Source of the DNA: a virus
Virus record (IMG/VR): IMGVR_UViG_3300030451_003654
Span: 1-64,000 of that record
Strand: one strand, 5' to 3'
Length of the DNA: 64,000 nt
Shown: positions 14,440 to 22,918 of the stretch, piece by piece
How positions within the stretch are numbered: the first letter of the stretch is position 1
Layout: the number at the start of each line of letters is the position of its first letter
Made by a program: the position numbers and the translations under genes
Notes under the pieces: generated by a model
What the model was told of the DNA's origin: nothing
The model's input: only the letters and a program-made list of their open reading frames with translations
The model's database searches: none

Positions 14440-15204
14440 ATGAAATGTAAAGTTAATGGTAAATTGTTAAAAGAGAAGATTGAAAGTGTATTATTGAAAG
14501 GCAAGTGGAACAATGGTGGTAGTAGTAAAAGTACTATCCTTTGTCCATCAGTTATCATTAGTGTACAAGAAAATGGTAATATATGTAAGTTATCTAACGG
14601 TAATCCTTCTACATATGTTTCTAATACTTTAGACTTAATAGAGTTAGAAGATTGTGAAACAGGTAGAGTTGCAGTAGATTCTGAAATCCTATTGAAATAT
14701 TTACCTAAAGAAGATTGTATTCTTCAATTGGTAAATAACATTTTTCAATTGGTTTCTGAAAGAAAGACAGTAAGAATTCCTATATTAGAAAGACATGAAA
14801 ATAATGATAGTATTTTATTTGTTGAAAAGAATCTAAATATAGAAAGAAATATTAATACTGAAGTTACAGTTAGTGCAAGAACAACACTAAATACAAGAGT
14901 TAAAGTTAGTACCGATGAATTGGTAAATGCTTTATCAGATTGTGAAGCAGTTGGAACTTCAGTTTTTCAATTAGATTATGATGGTGAACATTTAAATGTT
15001 TCATCATCTAATGGAACAGAATTAGTTATGGTAAAGATTGAACCTATGGAATCCGTAGGTGAAAAAGCAACAATGGAATTTAGCGCACCTGTACATAAAT
15101 ATTTAGAAGGTCGTGCTACAATTTTATCTTTTGAAGATGAAACTCCACTTGCATTACTAAGTGGTAATTTAAAGGTGTTAAGAGCACCAAGAATAGAACA
15201 TTAA
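14440..15204 (+). CDS. pcn: Sliding clamp, PCNA (254 aa)
   Basis: The length (254) matches archaeal PCNA (about 245-260). Two related domains are visible. The first ends with ILQLVNNIFQLVSERKTVRIPIL. The second contains VKVSTDELVNALSDCEAVGTSVFQLDYDGEHLNVSSSNG and an FSAPVHKYLEGR segment, in the positions of the conserved strands. The ring encircles DNA and tethers PolB and other PIP-box proteins. Start ATG 14440 follows AAGGAGATG. It sits between the Sak4-like ATPase and the nucleotide-metabolism gene, with PolB 1.7 kb downstream. Confidence 0.85.
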   Translation: MKCKVNGKLLKEKIESVLLKGKWNNGGSSKSTILCPSVIISVQENGNICKLSNGNPSTYVSNTLDLIELEDCETGRVAVDSEILLKYLPKEDCILQLVNNIFQLVSERKTVRIPILERHENNDSILFVEKNLNIERNINTEVTVSARTTLNTRVKVSTDELVNALSDCEAVGTSVFQLDYDGEHLNVSSSNGTELVMVKIEPMESVGEKATMEFSAPVHKYLEGRATILSFEDETPLALLSGNLKVLRAPRIEH

Positions 15205-15214
15205 GGTGATTAAA

Positions 15215-15445
15215 ATGGGTAAAAAGAAAAAGAAAAATACAGATAGAGAAATTATAGAAAGACTATTATTAATGACACAGCATTTTGCTAACGCTATTAA
15301 TTTAGAAACTGCGGCAATATTACATAATATGGGAGTATGTCAAACTTATATTATGCCTGATGAAGAAGGAAATAATAATTGTCCTATTTGTAGAATGGAA
15401 AAAGAAAGGGAAGAAGCGGAGTCGGAAGATAATGCGTCTGACTAA
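15215..15445 (+). CDS. Small basic protein (76 aa)
   Basis: ATG 15215 follows GGTGATTAAA that begins at the PCNA stop. The N-terminus is a lysine-rich run, a helical stretch follows, and CPIC stands alone near residue 55 before an acidic tail. Only two close cysteines are present, so any zinc binding would need a dimer. Function unknown. Confidence 0.6.
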   Translation: MGKKKKKNTDREIIERLLLMTQHFANAINLETAAILHNMGVCQTYIMPDEEGNNNCPICRMEKEREEAESEDNASD

Positions 15446-15563
15446 TATGTATTGTCATAAAAGATATTGTAACAATATTGCAAGGTCTGGTTTTAGATTT
15501 TGTATGCAAAAAGATTGCAATACACACTTAAAGAAAAAAAGTAAATTGGAGGAAGAAGAATGA
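15432..15563 (+). CDS. Mini zinc-finger protein (43 aa)
   Basis: The start is ATG 15432 in a small overlap with the upstream gene. The pattern C-x4-C...FC-x4-C-x2-H (YCHKRYCNN...FRFCMQKDCNTH) resembles the 46-aa protein at 21111-21251, so the two may be paralogues. The C-terminus is acidic and forms the next ribosome-binding site (GGAGGAAGA). Confidence 0.55.
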   Translation: MRLTNMYCHKRYCNNIARSGFRFCMQKDCNTHLKKKSKLEEEE

Positions 15564-15832
15564 CAATGAGCGACCATCAAGATAGCGAGATATTTGCATA
15601 TGATAAAACATGGGAACAAATAGAATCTTTTTTAGAAGAAGCCGAAAGAGAGCAAAATAGAAGGTGGACAGCATTTCAAAGTTGTCCGAAGCCTTTGCGT
15701 ATGCAACATTGGAATAACTACAAAGGATTAGAAGGAGTAATTAATGCTCTAAGATGGGTTCTTGGCGACCTTAGAATGCCAAAAGAGAAAGTATTAGGGA
15801 GAGATAATAATGAAAATAGAAGAAAGAGATAG
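15560..15832 (+). CDS. Small protein of unknown function (90 aa)
   Basis: ATG 15560 overlaps the preceding stop and follows GGAGGAAGA. The product is helical and charged with conserved-looking tryptophans (TWEQI, RRWTAF, QHWNNY, LRWVLG). No family recognised. It overlaps the IMPDH-like gene by 23 bases. Confidence 0.65.
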   Translation: MTMSDHQDSEIFAYDKTWEQIESFLEEAEREQNRRWTAFQSCPKPLRMQHWNNYKGLEGVINALRWVLGDLRMPKEKVLGRDNNENRRKR

Positions 15833-16862
15833 TTTAACTTATGACGATATTAGTATTATACCATATATGTCTGATATAAAATCAAGAAGTTATTGTGATA
15901 CATCAGTAAATTTTGGGAATTATAATCTAAATGTTCCTTTAATCGCATCACCAATGGACACAGTATGCGGTTCAGAAATGTGTATTGAATTAGCAAAACT
16001 TGGAGGCATTGGAGTATTACATAGATTTCAAAGTGTCAAAGAACAAGTAGCATTATGTTATGATATTGAAGCAGAAGTTAGAGGACAATATATGGCGGCA
16101 GTTGGTGTTGGACAAAAAGGTAAAGATAGATTTGATTCATTAGTAGGTTATACTAATATTCAAGGTGTCTGTATTGATGTAGCACATGGCGACCATGAAT
16201 TAGTTGCTGATATGATTGCTTATATTAAAGAAGAATTTGAAGAAGTAAATGTAATGGCAGGTAATATTGTAACTAAAGGTGCGGCTGAAAGATTAATTGA
16301 AGCAGGTGCTGATTCTTTAAGAGTAGGAATTGGTAATGGTTCTATGTGTGAAACAAGAATTAGAGCAGGTGTAGGTGTTCCTCAAGCAACAGCAATACTT
16401 GATATTGCATATCATATAAATGAAGTTTTAGACTTAGATGAAATACCATATATTGTTGCTGATGGAGGTTGTAAAACAGTAGGAGATATTCCTAAAGCAA
16501 TTGCTCTTGGTGCTGATGCAGTTATGGTAGGTTCTTTATTTGCAGGAACAAAAGAAACTCCTGGAATTATATCTAAAATGGGAATTTGGCCCAATGAACA
16601 ATTATACAAAAAGTATCAAGGTTCGGCTTCTATTGATTCAAAAACAGCAAGAGGAGAAGAAACAAAAAATGTAGAGGGTAATTCTAAAATTACTCCGTAT
16701 AAAGGAAAGGTAAGAAGAATAGTTGAAGATATATCTGATGGAATTAAATCCTCCATGAGTTATGTTGGTGCTTATACTGTTTCCGATTTTCAAACTAAAG
16801 CACAGTTTTGTAGAGTTACTCAAGCAGGTCAATTAGAAGCAAAACCACATGGATTATATTGA
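15810..16862 (+). CDS. IMP dehydrogenase / GMP reductase family enzyme (350 aa)
   Basis: A complete TIM barrel without CBS domains is seen. Markers are [10 protein letters not shown] at the start, [16 protein letters not shown], the catalytic loop [13 protein letters not shown] (Cys near 179), [24 protein letters not shown] and a C-terminal SYVGA...FCRVTQ. The FCRVTQ ending and the length (about 345) favour GMP reductase, which makes IMP from GMP with NADPH. IMP dehydrogenase without CBS domains is the alternative. The role is adjusting purine pools during infection. It lies between PCNA and PolB, an unusual place for a metabolic gene. ATG 15810 follows GGGAGAGAT. Confidence 0.85.
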   Translation: MKIEERDSLTYDDISIIPYMSDIKSRSYCDTSVNFGNYNLNVPLIASPMDTVCGSEMCIELAKLGGIGVLHRFQSVKEQVALCYDIEAEVRGQYMAAVGVGQKGKDRFDSLVGYTNIQGVCIDVAHGDHELVADMIAYIKEEFEEVNVMAGNIVTKGAAERLIEAGADSLRVGIGNGSMCETRIRAGVGVPQATAILDIAYHINEVLDLDEIPYIVADGGCKTVGDIPKAIALGADAVMVGSLFAGTKETPGIISKMGIWPNEQLYKKYQGSASIDSKTARGEETKNVEGNSKITPYKGKVRRIVEDISDGIKSSMSYVGAYTVSDFQTKAQFCRVTQAGQLEAKPHGLY

Positions 16863-16871
16863 GGTGATAAT

Positions 16872-19274
16872 ATGATTATTAGTGAAGTAAAAAGTAATAT
16901 TGAATTAAGATGGAGAGATAAAGAAGGTAAAAGAATTAATAAAACTGTTACTGATTTTAAACCTTATTTCTTTATTGAAGCAACAGATGATATGCCTGAA
17001 TCTATTGAATCGTCAAGTAAGTATTCTCGCAACAGAATTGTTCCTACATATTCAGTAGATAATCATACTTCTTTAGAAGGTAAGCCTTTAGTAAAAGTTA
17101 CCTTTGAAACAGTTGGTGATTTTCATAATGCTAAAAATAATTGGAGTAGAACATATGAAGCCGATATTGGATTAGCAAGAAAGTACACTAATGATTGTAT
17201 GGAAGATATTAAAGAATATAATTTTCGTAAATGGTATCTTGATATTGAAACACAGGTAGGCGGTAGATATGATGGACAAATTAATGCTATTACATTCTAT
17301 GATTCTTTTGATGAATACTATTATGTAATGACACATTTTCCTATTGAACCTCTACCATTTTACAAAGATGTATTAGTTTATGATGATGAAGAAGATATGC
17401 TTCATGCCTTTGTTAATTTTGTACAAGAGAAAGACCCTGATATGATTATTGGTTGGTATGTTTTAGGTTTCGATATTCCTAAGATTATTGAAAGATTACT
17501 TGCTAATGAAATAAATCCTCAATTACTTTCTCCACATAGAGAAGTTAGGGGAGTATCACATAACAGAATTTACAATATTAATTACGCTAATACCTCACAA
17601 CCAATCAAGGGAAGAATTACTTATTGTTTGATGACTCGTTTTGAAAGACTATGGCTTGATTCACAAAGAGGCACACTACCTTCTCTTAAATTAGATTATT
17701 GTTCTAAGAGATTACTTGGTGATGATGCAGGTAAGAAAAGAACAAATGCTAAGTTTAATGACGATGAATTTTTTAGACGCTCATGGTTAGAAGATACAGA
17801 AGTATTCCTTGAGTATAACCGAGTGGATGTAGAATTGATGGTTAGAATGGATGATGAAATGAATATTAGTGAAAATGATATTGCTCTACAACATCTATTT
17901 ATCTGTCCTTTTGAATGTGTATTTCACAATTCACAAATGGGTGCATCTTATTTTATGCGTCATTCAGATTGGATTGCACCAACAGGTATGAAAGGTATGA
18001 AAACAAAATATGAAGCAGCGTTTGTAATGAACCCTGAAGAAGAAGATACTTTTGGACTTCATGAAAATGTTGCAGTATTTGATTTTAAATCTCTATATCC
18101 AAGTATGATGGCGGCAAGAAACATATCATGGGAAACAAAAACTAATGATGATGATGGACATAATGTGCATTTCTCTATGCCTAAAAATTTAGTTGAGTGG
18201 GAAGGAGAAAAACCAAGTGTATCATTCTGTAAAGATAAAATCGGTATCTTGCCCCAAGCGGTATTAACTCTAATGAAAATGCGTGATGAATACAAAACCA
18301 AAAGAAAGAATGCTTCTAATGATGAAGAATATAGAAAGTGGGATTCAGCACAAATGGCTACTAAGCGTGGTGTAAATGCTCTTTATGGTGTATTAGCAAA
18401 AGATGGTTATGGTTGGGGCGATATGGAAATGGCTCAAGCAATTACGGCAAGTGCAAGAGAAGCCATGAGAAGCGTAGCATTCAAAGCAATAGATTTAGGC
18501 TATGATGTAATTTACGGACATACAGATTCTATCTTTGTAAAGGTAGGTAATGTAGGAGAAGCCGTAGTGCTTTGTAGTAAGTTAAATGAGCATATACAGA
18601 ATGAAGTGTTTAATGAACATGTAGTATTAGAATTTGAGAAATACGCAAAGTCGTTTTTCCTTTCTAAGAAAAAGAATCGTTATTGTGGGTATCTATCATG
18701 GAAAGATGGAGAGTTTATTGATGATGAATTCTTTGTTATGGGATTTGAAATGAAGAAGTCAAACGAAACTAAGTTGGCTAAAGAAGTACAATCTCAAATA
18801 TTAAAGATGGTTGCATCGGGTAAAACTGAAAGTGATGTAACTAAATATGCAAAGGCTATGTATAAAATAGTCAAGGGTGGCAAATACAAACCTTCCTCAG
18901 TTATCAAACAAAGTAGATTGAGAAAGTCATTAGATGAATATGATTCTATTGCAGGTGGTTCAGCAGGTGTTCTGTTTTACAATCAAGAAATAGGAACAAT
19001 AGAAGTTGGTGATAGTTATTATTTTTACAATGTAGATAACAAAGGTATTAAGGACTTCCCACGACAGTATGAAATTAAGGGAAGAATAAGGAATGTCGAG
19101 TATATTGCATTTAAAAAATTGGAGGAAGTTATAGATAACTTCCCTATTAATTGGGTTAGATTGGCTGAATCTGAAATTAGTAAGAAGGTCAGTTTAATAT
19201 ATGAATCTCTAAGGTGGGATTTATCAGCGATAGCCAATGATGGCAGACAAACAACATTAGATAGTTGGTGGTAA
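16872..19274 (+). CDS. polB: Family B DNA polymerase with PIP box (800 aa)
   Basis: The 3'-5' exonuclease motif I is YLDIET (near residue 124) and motif II lies in GWYVLGFDIP. Polymerase motifs are A DFKSLYPSMM (near 403), B KRGVNALYGVLA (near 497) and C YGHTDSIF (near 548, D-T-D changed to H-T-D-S). The C-terminus GRQTTLDSWW is a textbook PIP box for PCNA. Length matches archaeal PolB (about 780). It is the viral replicative polymerase. ATG 16872 follows GAGGTGATAAT directly after the IMPDH-like stop. Confidence 0.96.
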   Translation: MIISEVKSNIELRWRDKEGKRINKTVTDFKPYFFIEATDDMPESIESSSKYSRNRIVPTYSVDNHTSLEGKPLVKVTFETVGDFHNAKNNWSRTYEADIGLARKYTNDCMEDIKEYNFRKWYLDIETQVGGRYDGQINAITFYDSFDEYYYVMTHFPIEPLPFYKDVLVYDDEEDMLHAFVNFVQEKDPDMIIGWYVLGFDIPKIIERLLANEINPQLLSPHREVRGVSHNRIYNINYANTSQPIKGRITYCLMTRFERLWLDSQRGTLPSLKLDYCSKRLLGDDAGKKRTNAKFNDDEFFRRSWLEDTEVFLEYNRVDVELMVRMDDEMNISENDIALQHLFICPFECVFHNSQMGASYFMRHSDWIAPTGMKGMKTKYEAAFVMNPEEEDTFGLHENVAVFDFKSLYPSMMAARNISWETKTNDDDGHNVHFSMPKNLVEWEGEKPSVSFCKDKIGILPQAVLTLMKMRDEYKTKRKNASNDEEYRKWDSAQMATKRGVNALYGVLAKDGYGWGDMEMAQAITASAREAMRSVAFKAIDLGYDVIYGHTDSIFVKVGNVGEAVVLCSKLNEHIQNEVFNEHVVLEFEKYAKSFFLSKKKNRYCGYLSWKDGEFIDDEFFVMGFEMKKSNETKLAKEVQSQILKMVASGKTESDVTKYAKAMYKIVKGGKYKPSSVIKQSRLRKSLDEYDSIAGGSAGVLFYNQEIGTIEVGDSYYFYNVDNKGIKDFPRQYEIKGRIRNVEYIAFKKLEEVIDNFPINWVRLAESEISKKVSLIYESLRWDLSAIANDGRQTTLDSWW

Positions 19275-19275
19275 A

Positions 19276-19752
19276 TTGACAAGAGAAAAAAGTAATATTA
19301 AAAGAATAATGAAATTGAAAAATGAAATGGATAAGTTGGAAGAAAAGTATAACAAGCATGAAGAAGAAATTGCTAAGTTACAACTTGAAGAAGAAAGTCT
19401 TTGGGTTAAAACAGGCGTTTGTAGTATTTGTCAAGTTGAACCTGATGACGGGATTACCGAATGGCATCATATTATTTCACAACATAAATGTAAAAAAGAA
19501 GGACTATTACATTTAATTAGTGCAAGGTCTAATGTTGTTGAAGTATGCAAGCCATGTCATGACTTAACTACTGCTTCAATGTTAAGAACAAATTTAGAAA
19601 ATGCTACATCAAGAGTTTCTAAAGAAAATGCTGATAAAGAGCCAACAGAAAATCAAATCAAGTATATCAAAAAATTGGGTGGAGATATACCTGATGGACT
19701 TACCCGACAGGGGGCAAGTCAATTAATTGACGAACTAAAAAAAGTGAAGTAA
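19276..19752 (+). CDS. HNH endonuclease with C-terminal KQ-YIKKLGG module (158 aa)
   Basis: A coiled-coil N-terminus is followed by CSIC (Cys49, Cys52), TEWHHIIS (His64, His65) and VVEVCKPCHDLT (Cys91, Cys94, His95), a complete zinc-supported HNH nuclease core. The last 35 residues (ENQIKYIKKLGGDIPD...ASQLIDELK) match the C-terminus of the protein at 659-1852. The first codon is TTG at 19276 behind GGTGGTAAA; an ATG at 19309 is the alternative. It may cut DNA during replication or packaging, or be a homing-type nuclease. Confidence 0.8.
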   Translation: MTREKSNIKRIMKLKNEMDKLEEKYNKHEEEIAKLQLEEESLWVKTGVCSICQVEPDDGITEWHHIISQHKCKKEGLLHLISARSNVVEVCKPCHDLTTASMLRTNLENATSRVSKENADKEPTENQIKYIKKLGGDIPDGLTRQGASQLIDELKKVK

Positions 19753-19790
19753 AAATCCTCCCAAACAGAAATATAAAGAAGGTGTTTAGA

Positions 19791-20654
19791 ATGAGAAAAG
19801 AGAATGGAGAATATACATATAAGTGGGAACCTAATACAGAAGGCGCACCTATTTTGAAGATTACTAAATCTTCTATTGGTAGTTATGGTTTTTGTAATCT
19901 AAATTATAAGTATGGTTATATTGACGATATTAAACAAAAGACAAGCCCTGCTATGATTAAAGGTACAGTTGTACACAATGCTCAAGAAGAGTTTTGGAAA
20001 ATTGTAAAAATTGATGATGCGTTAGAGTTTGTGGAAGAACCTATGAAACTACAAAAACATTTTAGGAGTCTTTATCCCGAAACTGATAACGAAGAATATG
20101 AAGATTTGTATAGGGCTATGTCGGCATATAATACTGAAAGATTTATTGAGTGTCATCACGAAGATACACTTAATACATTTATTCCTGTTGGAAATGAAAT
20201 AATGTTAGATGCAAGATATACTACTGAATCTGGTATTGAAGTACATCTTCAAGGTATTATTGATAGACTATTCTTTGAAGATGGTGGTTATATCCCTATG
20301 GAATTAAAGACGGGTGCTTGGAAAGATACTAAGAAAACTATGATGAGAAAGGAAATGGCGTTTTATAAAATACTATTTGAGAATGCTGACCCTGAACAAA
20401 TTAGAGAATTAGGATTAGACCCTGAAACTCCCTTTACACATTGGGCTTGGTATTATCCAGCAAGTAATTATGTATATGCTGAAAAAGTTTCTAAGCGTTC
20501 TGAAACAGCAGTTAAAGCATCTTTTGAAAAATTGATTAATTCATATTTAGAAGAAGAATTTAATGCTTCATATTTCTATAAAAAGTGTATTCATTGTGGA
20601 CATTACGACCATTGCGAAGCGGCTGATGGAGGAAGTCAAAATGATTGGTTCTAA
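19791..20654 (+). CDS. PD-(D/E)XK nuclease, Cas4/RecB-like with Fe-S-type cysteines (287 aa)
   Basis: The nuclease core is GIIDRLFF...YIPMELKTG (D, then E-x-K), with a helix containing GTVVHNAQEEF upstream as in RecB/Cas4 proteins. One early cysteine (YGFCNLNY) and a C-terminal CIHCGHYDHC triad match the split four-cysteine iron-sulfur site of Cas4/AddB nucleases. No CRISPR locus is nearby. The likely role is 5'-end processing for recombination or replication. ATG 19791 follows GAAGGTGTTTAGA; an in-frame GTG at 19782 is rejected. Confidence 0.85.
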   Translation: MRKENGEYTYKWEPNTEGAPILKITKSSIGSYGFCNLNYKYGYIDDIKQKTSPAMIKGTVVHNAQEEFWKIVKIDDALEFVEEPMKLQKHFRSLYPETDNEEYEDLYRAMSAYNTERFIECHHEDTLNTFIPVGNEIMLDARYTTESGIEVHLQGIIDRLFFEDGGYIPMELKTGAWKDTKKTMMRKEMAFYKILFENADPEQIRELGLDPETPFTHWAWYYPASNYVYAEKVSKRSETAVKASFEKLINSYLEEEFNASYFYKKCIHCGHYDHCEAADGGSQNDWF

Positions 20655-21114
20655 TGCAGGTGAGGATTTTTATAATAGCGACATAATAGAAAACAAAATT
20701 AAAGAACGAAGATGGACTATTAATGACATAATTCAAAAGGAAGAAATAGTAACAGAAATAGCAAAAGAGATACTTAGTGAATTAGATATAGAAACTAAAT
20801 ATTATATTATTTGCGATACTGAAATACCAAAAAGAAATATGTCATTTGCAAAAGCAATTTATAATAAAACATTTGATATATTAGAAGAATGGATAACTGC
20901 TAAGTTAGCATTATTTCTAAAATCAGCAACGGTGAATTTTAATGATGAACCTATTGAAGCACTTGAATCATTTATTGAAGAGGGTGAAGGAGAGTTGGAA
21001 TCAAATGAAAATAGTGATGACGAAGATGAGAAAGTAATGACTTTAAAAGAAAGAATAAAATTAGATACTAAACAATTAGATGATAAAGAAATGAAAAAGA
21101 GAGGAATGAAATGA
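20641..21114 (+). CDS. Acidic protein of unknown function (157 aa)
   Basis: ATG 20641 follows GGAGGAAGTCAAA and overlaps the nuclease gene by 14 bases; the longer open frame from 20563 is rejected for lack of a ribosome-binding site. The product is helical. The C-terminal 60 residues are very acidic and then strongly basic. It lies between the nuclease and the primase, so a replication-accessory role is possible. No family recognised. Confidence 0.65.
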   Translation: MIGSNAGEDFYNSDIIENKIKERRWTINDIIQKEEIVTEIAKEILSELDIETKYYIICDTEIPKRNMSFAKAIYNKTFDILEEWITAKLALFLKSATVNFNDEPIEALESFIEEGEGELESNENSDDEDEKVMTLKERIKLDTKQLDDKEMKKRGMK

Positions 21115-21251
21115 GAAGAAGGTGTAAAGTTATAGGCTGTAAGGCTGAATTAACTAAGCCTGAAAAAATATTTTGTTCTTTACATGAATATGTAAAAGGT
21201 GATGATGGTGTATTTTCCAAGAGAGATGTGGGCAGGGAGTCTAAGAAATAA
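21111..21251 (+). CDS. Mini zinc-finger protein (46 aa)
   Basis: The start is an ATGA overlap at 21111. The pattern C-x4-C...FC-x2-H (RCKVIGCKAE...IFCSLHEY) forms a small zinc site like the protein at 15432-15563. It overlaps the start of the primase gene by about 47 bases, in another frame. Function unknown. Confidence 0.55.
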   Translation: MRRRCKVIGCKAELTKPEKIFCSLHEYVKGDDGVFSKRDVGRESKK

Positions 21252-22254
21252 TGCAAGAGAAGCAGGAAGAATTGTAGTTAAGAATGAAGAAGAGTATAGA
21301 AACTTTATTAATATGTATAATGGTAAAATGAATCTATTTACTTCTGTCTATGATTACAAACACTTTACTACTAATCGTGGGTTAGAATATTCTATTATAA
21401 TTGATAGAATATTTTTAGATTTTGATGCTCATGGCGATGAAGAATCTATGCCCGATTTATATCAAGATGTGTTAAGAATGCATCAATGGTTAATGGAAAA
21501 AGATTACAAGCATAATATATCTTTTTCTGGAAGAGGGTTTCATATATTTGTATATGGTAATGTCGCTAAGACTTTTAGACAAGTTAAAGCATTCTTCAAT
21601 ATCTGTCATGATGTAGTAAATAAAAGTCCTTTTCTTGATACGGTTGTAATTAATACAAGTAGATTGAGAAGGATTCAAAATACATTTCATCTTAAGGCTA
21701 ACCGTTGGTGTATTCCTATTACACATGAAGATTTGATAGCGGGATTGCCGACCATATATAAACTCTCAGATAATGGTAAAAGAAATATAAAACCTGTTTA
21801 TTATGGAAATAAATTAGTTGATTTTCCTGAAGTAAGAAAAATGGAAATGGCTGATATAGAAATTGATAGTGTTGAAAGTCCTGGAGATTTACCAATACTT
21901 CCTTGTTTAAAAAATGCAGTTATGGCTGAAAATCCTAATCATAGAGCAAGAGTACTTTTAGTACAATGGTATAATGAGTTTTTATCTGAACTTGCTATTA
22001 CTAAACAGGACCTGAAAATTAAACCAAGAGAATTATCTGGTAGTGCACTAAATGATATAAAGTCTATAATAGAACATGAAATAAAAACGATTGCTTCTAA
22101 CGAAGATACATGGATAGATTATGATAGTGAAAAAACAAAAGGTCATGTAAGATTTATTGTAGATGGTAGATATATGTCGCCTAACTGTAATACTTTAATT
22201 GAAGAAGGTCTTTGTATAGGTAAGTGTTGGAGGTATGGACATGATAGTAATTGA
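21205..22254 (+). CDS. Archaeo-eukaryotic primase with PriL-type C-terminal cysteine domain (349 aa)
   Basis: The catalytic subunit motifs are IFLDFDAHG (Asp72, Asp74), NISFSGRGFHIFVYG and RIQNTFHLKANRW, as in PriS-type primases. The C-terminal half has LPILPCLKNAV followed much later by SPNCNTLIEEGLCIGKCW. This resembles the four-cysteine iron-sulfur domain of PriL, so both primase functions seem fused in one chain. It makes RNA or DNA primers. Starts at 21202, 21205 and GTG 21208 are all possible; GGTGAT at 21198 favours the last two. Confidence 0.82.
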   Translation: MVYFPREMWAGSLRNNAREAGRIVVKNEEEYRNFINMYNGKMNLFTSVYDYKHFTTNRGLEYSIIIDRIFLDFDAHGDEESMPDLYQDVLRMHQWLMEKDYKHNISFSGRGFHIFVYGNVAKTFRQVKAFFNICHDVVNKSPFLDTVVINTSRLRRIQNTFHLKANRWCIPITHEDLIAGLPTIYKLSDNGKRNIKPVYYGNKLVDFPEVRKMEMADIEIDSVESPGDLPILPCLKNAVMAENPNHRARVLLVQWYNEFLSELAITKQDLKIKPRELSGSALNDIKSIIEHEIKTIASNEDTWIDYDSEKTKGHVRFIVDGRYMSPNCNTLIEEGLCIGKCWRYGHDSN

Positions 22255-22918
22255 CAGTAGAGAAGACTCACAATTAAGTAGAACATTAGAATCTTTTGCA
22301 GAAAGAGCAAAAATTAAAACAGAAAAGAAATGGTTAGAGATTGGAGATTATATAGTAGGTGATTGTTGTATAGAAGCAAAATCAACTGCTGACTTTTTAC
22401 AATCAGTTAGAAATAAAAGAATATTTAATCAATTAGATAATATGGATAGAACATACAATAAGAATATAATATTAATATATGGAACATTAGAAGACGCAGT
22501 ACAATATTTAGAAAGAACAAATTATAATTCAACATCATGGAAGAATAAATTAAAGAAAATGTTTGTTGGTGCTTTAACTTCAATAGCATTACATACAGAT
22601 GTTAAACCTATATGGGTAGATAATTATAGAACAGCCGCCCATATTATATTAGCAACAACAGAACACATAGATAAAGATTTAATTATACATAAAGAATTAC
22701 CAAAGAAAATAAGAACAGACGATGTAAGAGTAGATGTGCTATCTGAAATAAAGGGTGTTTCAGTAGAAAAAGCAAAAGCCCTATTAAAGTCCTTTGGAAG
22801 TATTGTAGAAATATCAATGGCTGATATTCAAGATATAACTAAGATAAAAGGTATTGGTAATAAAACTGCATACAATATTTTAAAGGCGTTAAATTCAGAA
22901 AATGAGGTGAGATATTAA
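22241..22918 (+). CDS. XPF/ERCC4-type structure-specific nuclease (225 aa)
   Basis: The N-terminal nuclease domain shows VIDSRED, LEIGDYIVG and CCIEAKSTADF. This corresponds to the ERCC4 motif GDY...ERKxxxD with Ala in place of Arg (E45-A-K47...D51). The C-terminus contains two helix-hairpin-helix motifs (LSEIKGVSVEKAKALL and ITKIKGIGNKTAYNIL). This is the architecture of archaeal XPF/Hef nucleases without a helicase. It cuts branched or flap DNA. ATG 22241 has GGAGGT at proper spacing, unlike 22235. Confidence 0.88.
   Translation: MIVIDSREDSQLSRTLESFAERAKIKTEKKWLEIGDYIVGDCCIEAKSTADFLQSVRNKRIFNQLDNMDRTYNKNIILIYGTLEDAVQYLERTNYNSTSWKNKLKKMFVGALTSIALHTDVKPIWVDNYRTAAHIILATTEHIDKDLIIHKELPKKIRTDDVRVDVLSEIKGVSVEKAKALLKSFGSIVEISMADIQDITKIKGIGNKTAYNILKALNSENEVRY

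Noticed and set aside
20563-20640. N-terminal extension of the acidic 157-aa protein
   Set aside because: The extension overlaps the nuclease gene in another frame and has no ribosome-binding site, whereas ATG 20641 follows GGAGGAAGT.
19791-20654. CRISPR-associated Cas4 interpretation
   Set aside because: The nuclease is Cas4/RecB-like, but there is no repeat array and no other cas gene; it belongs to the replication block.
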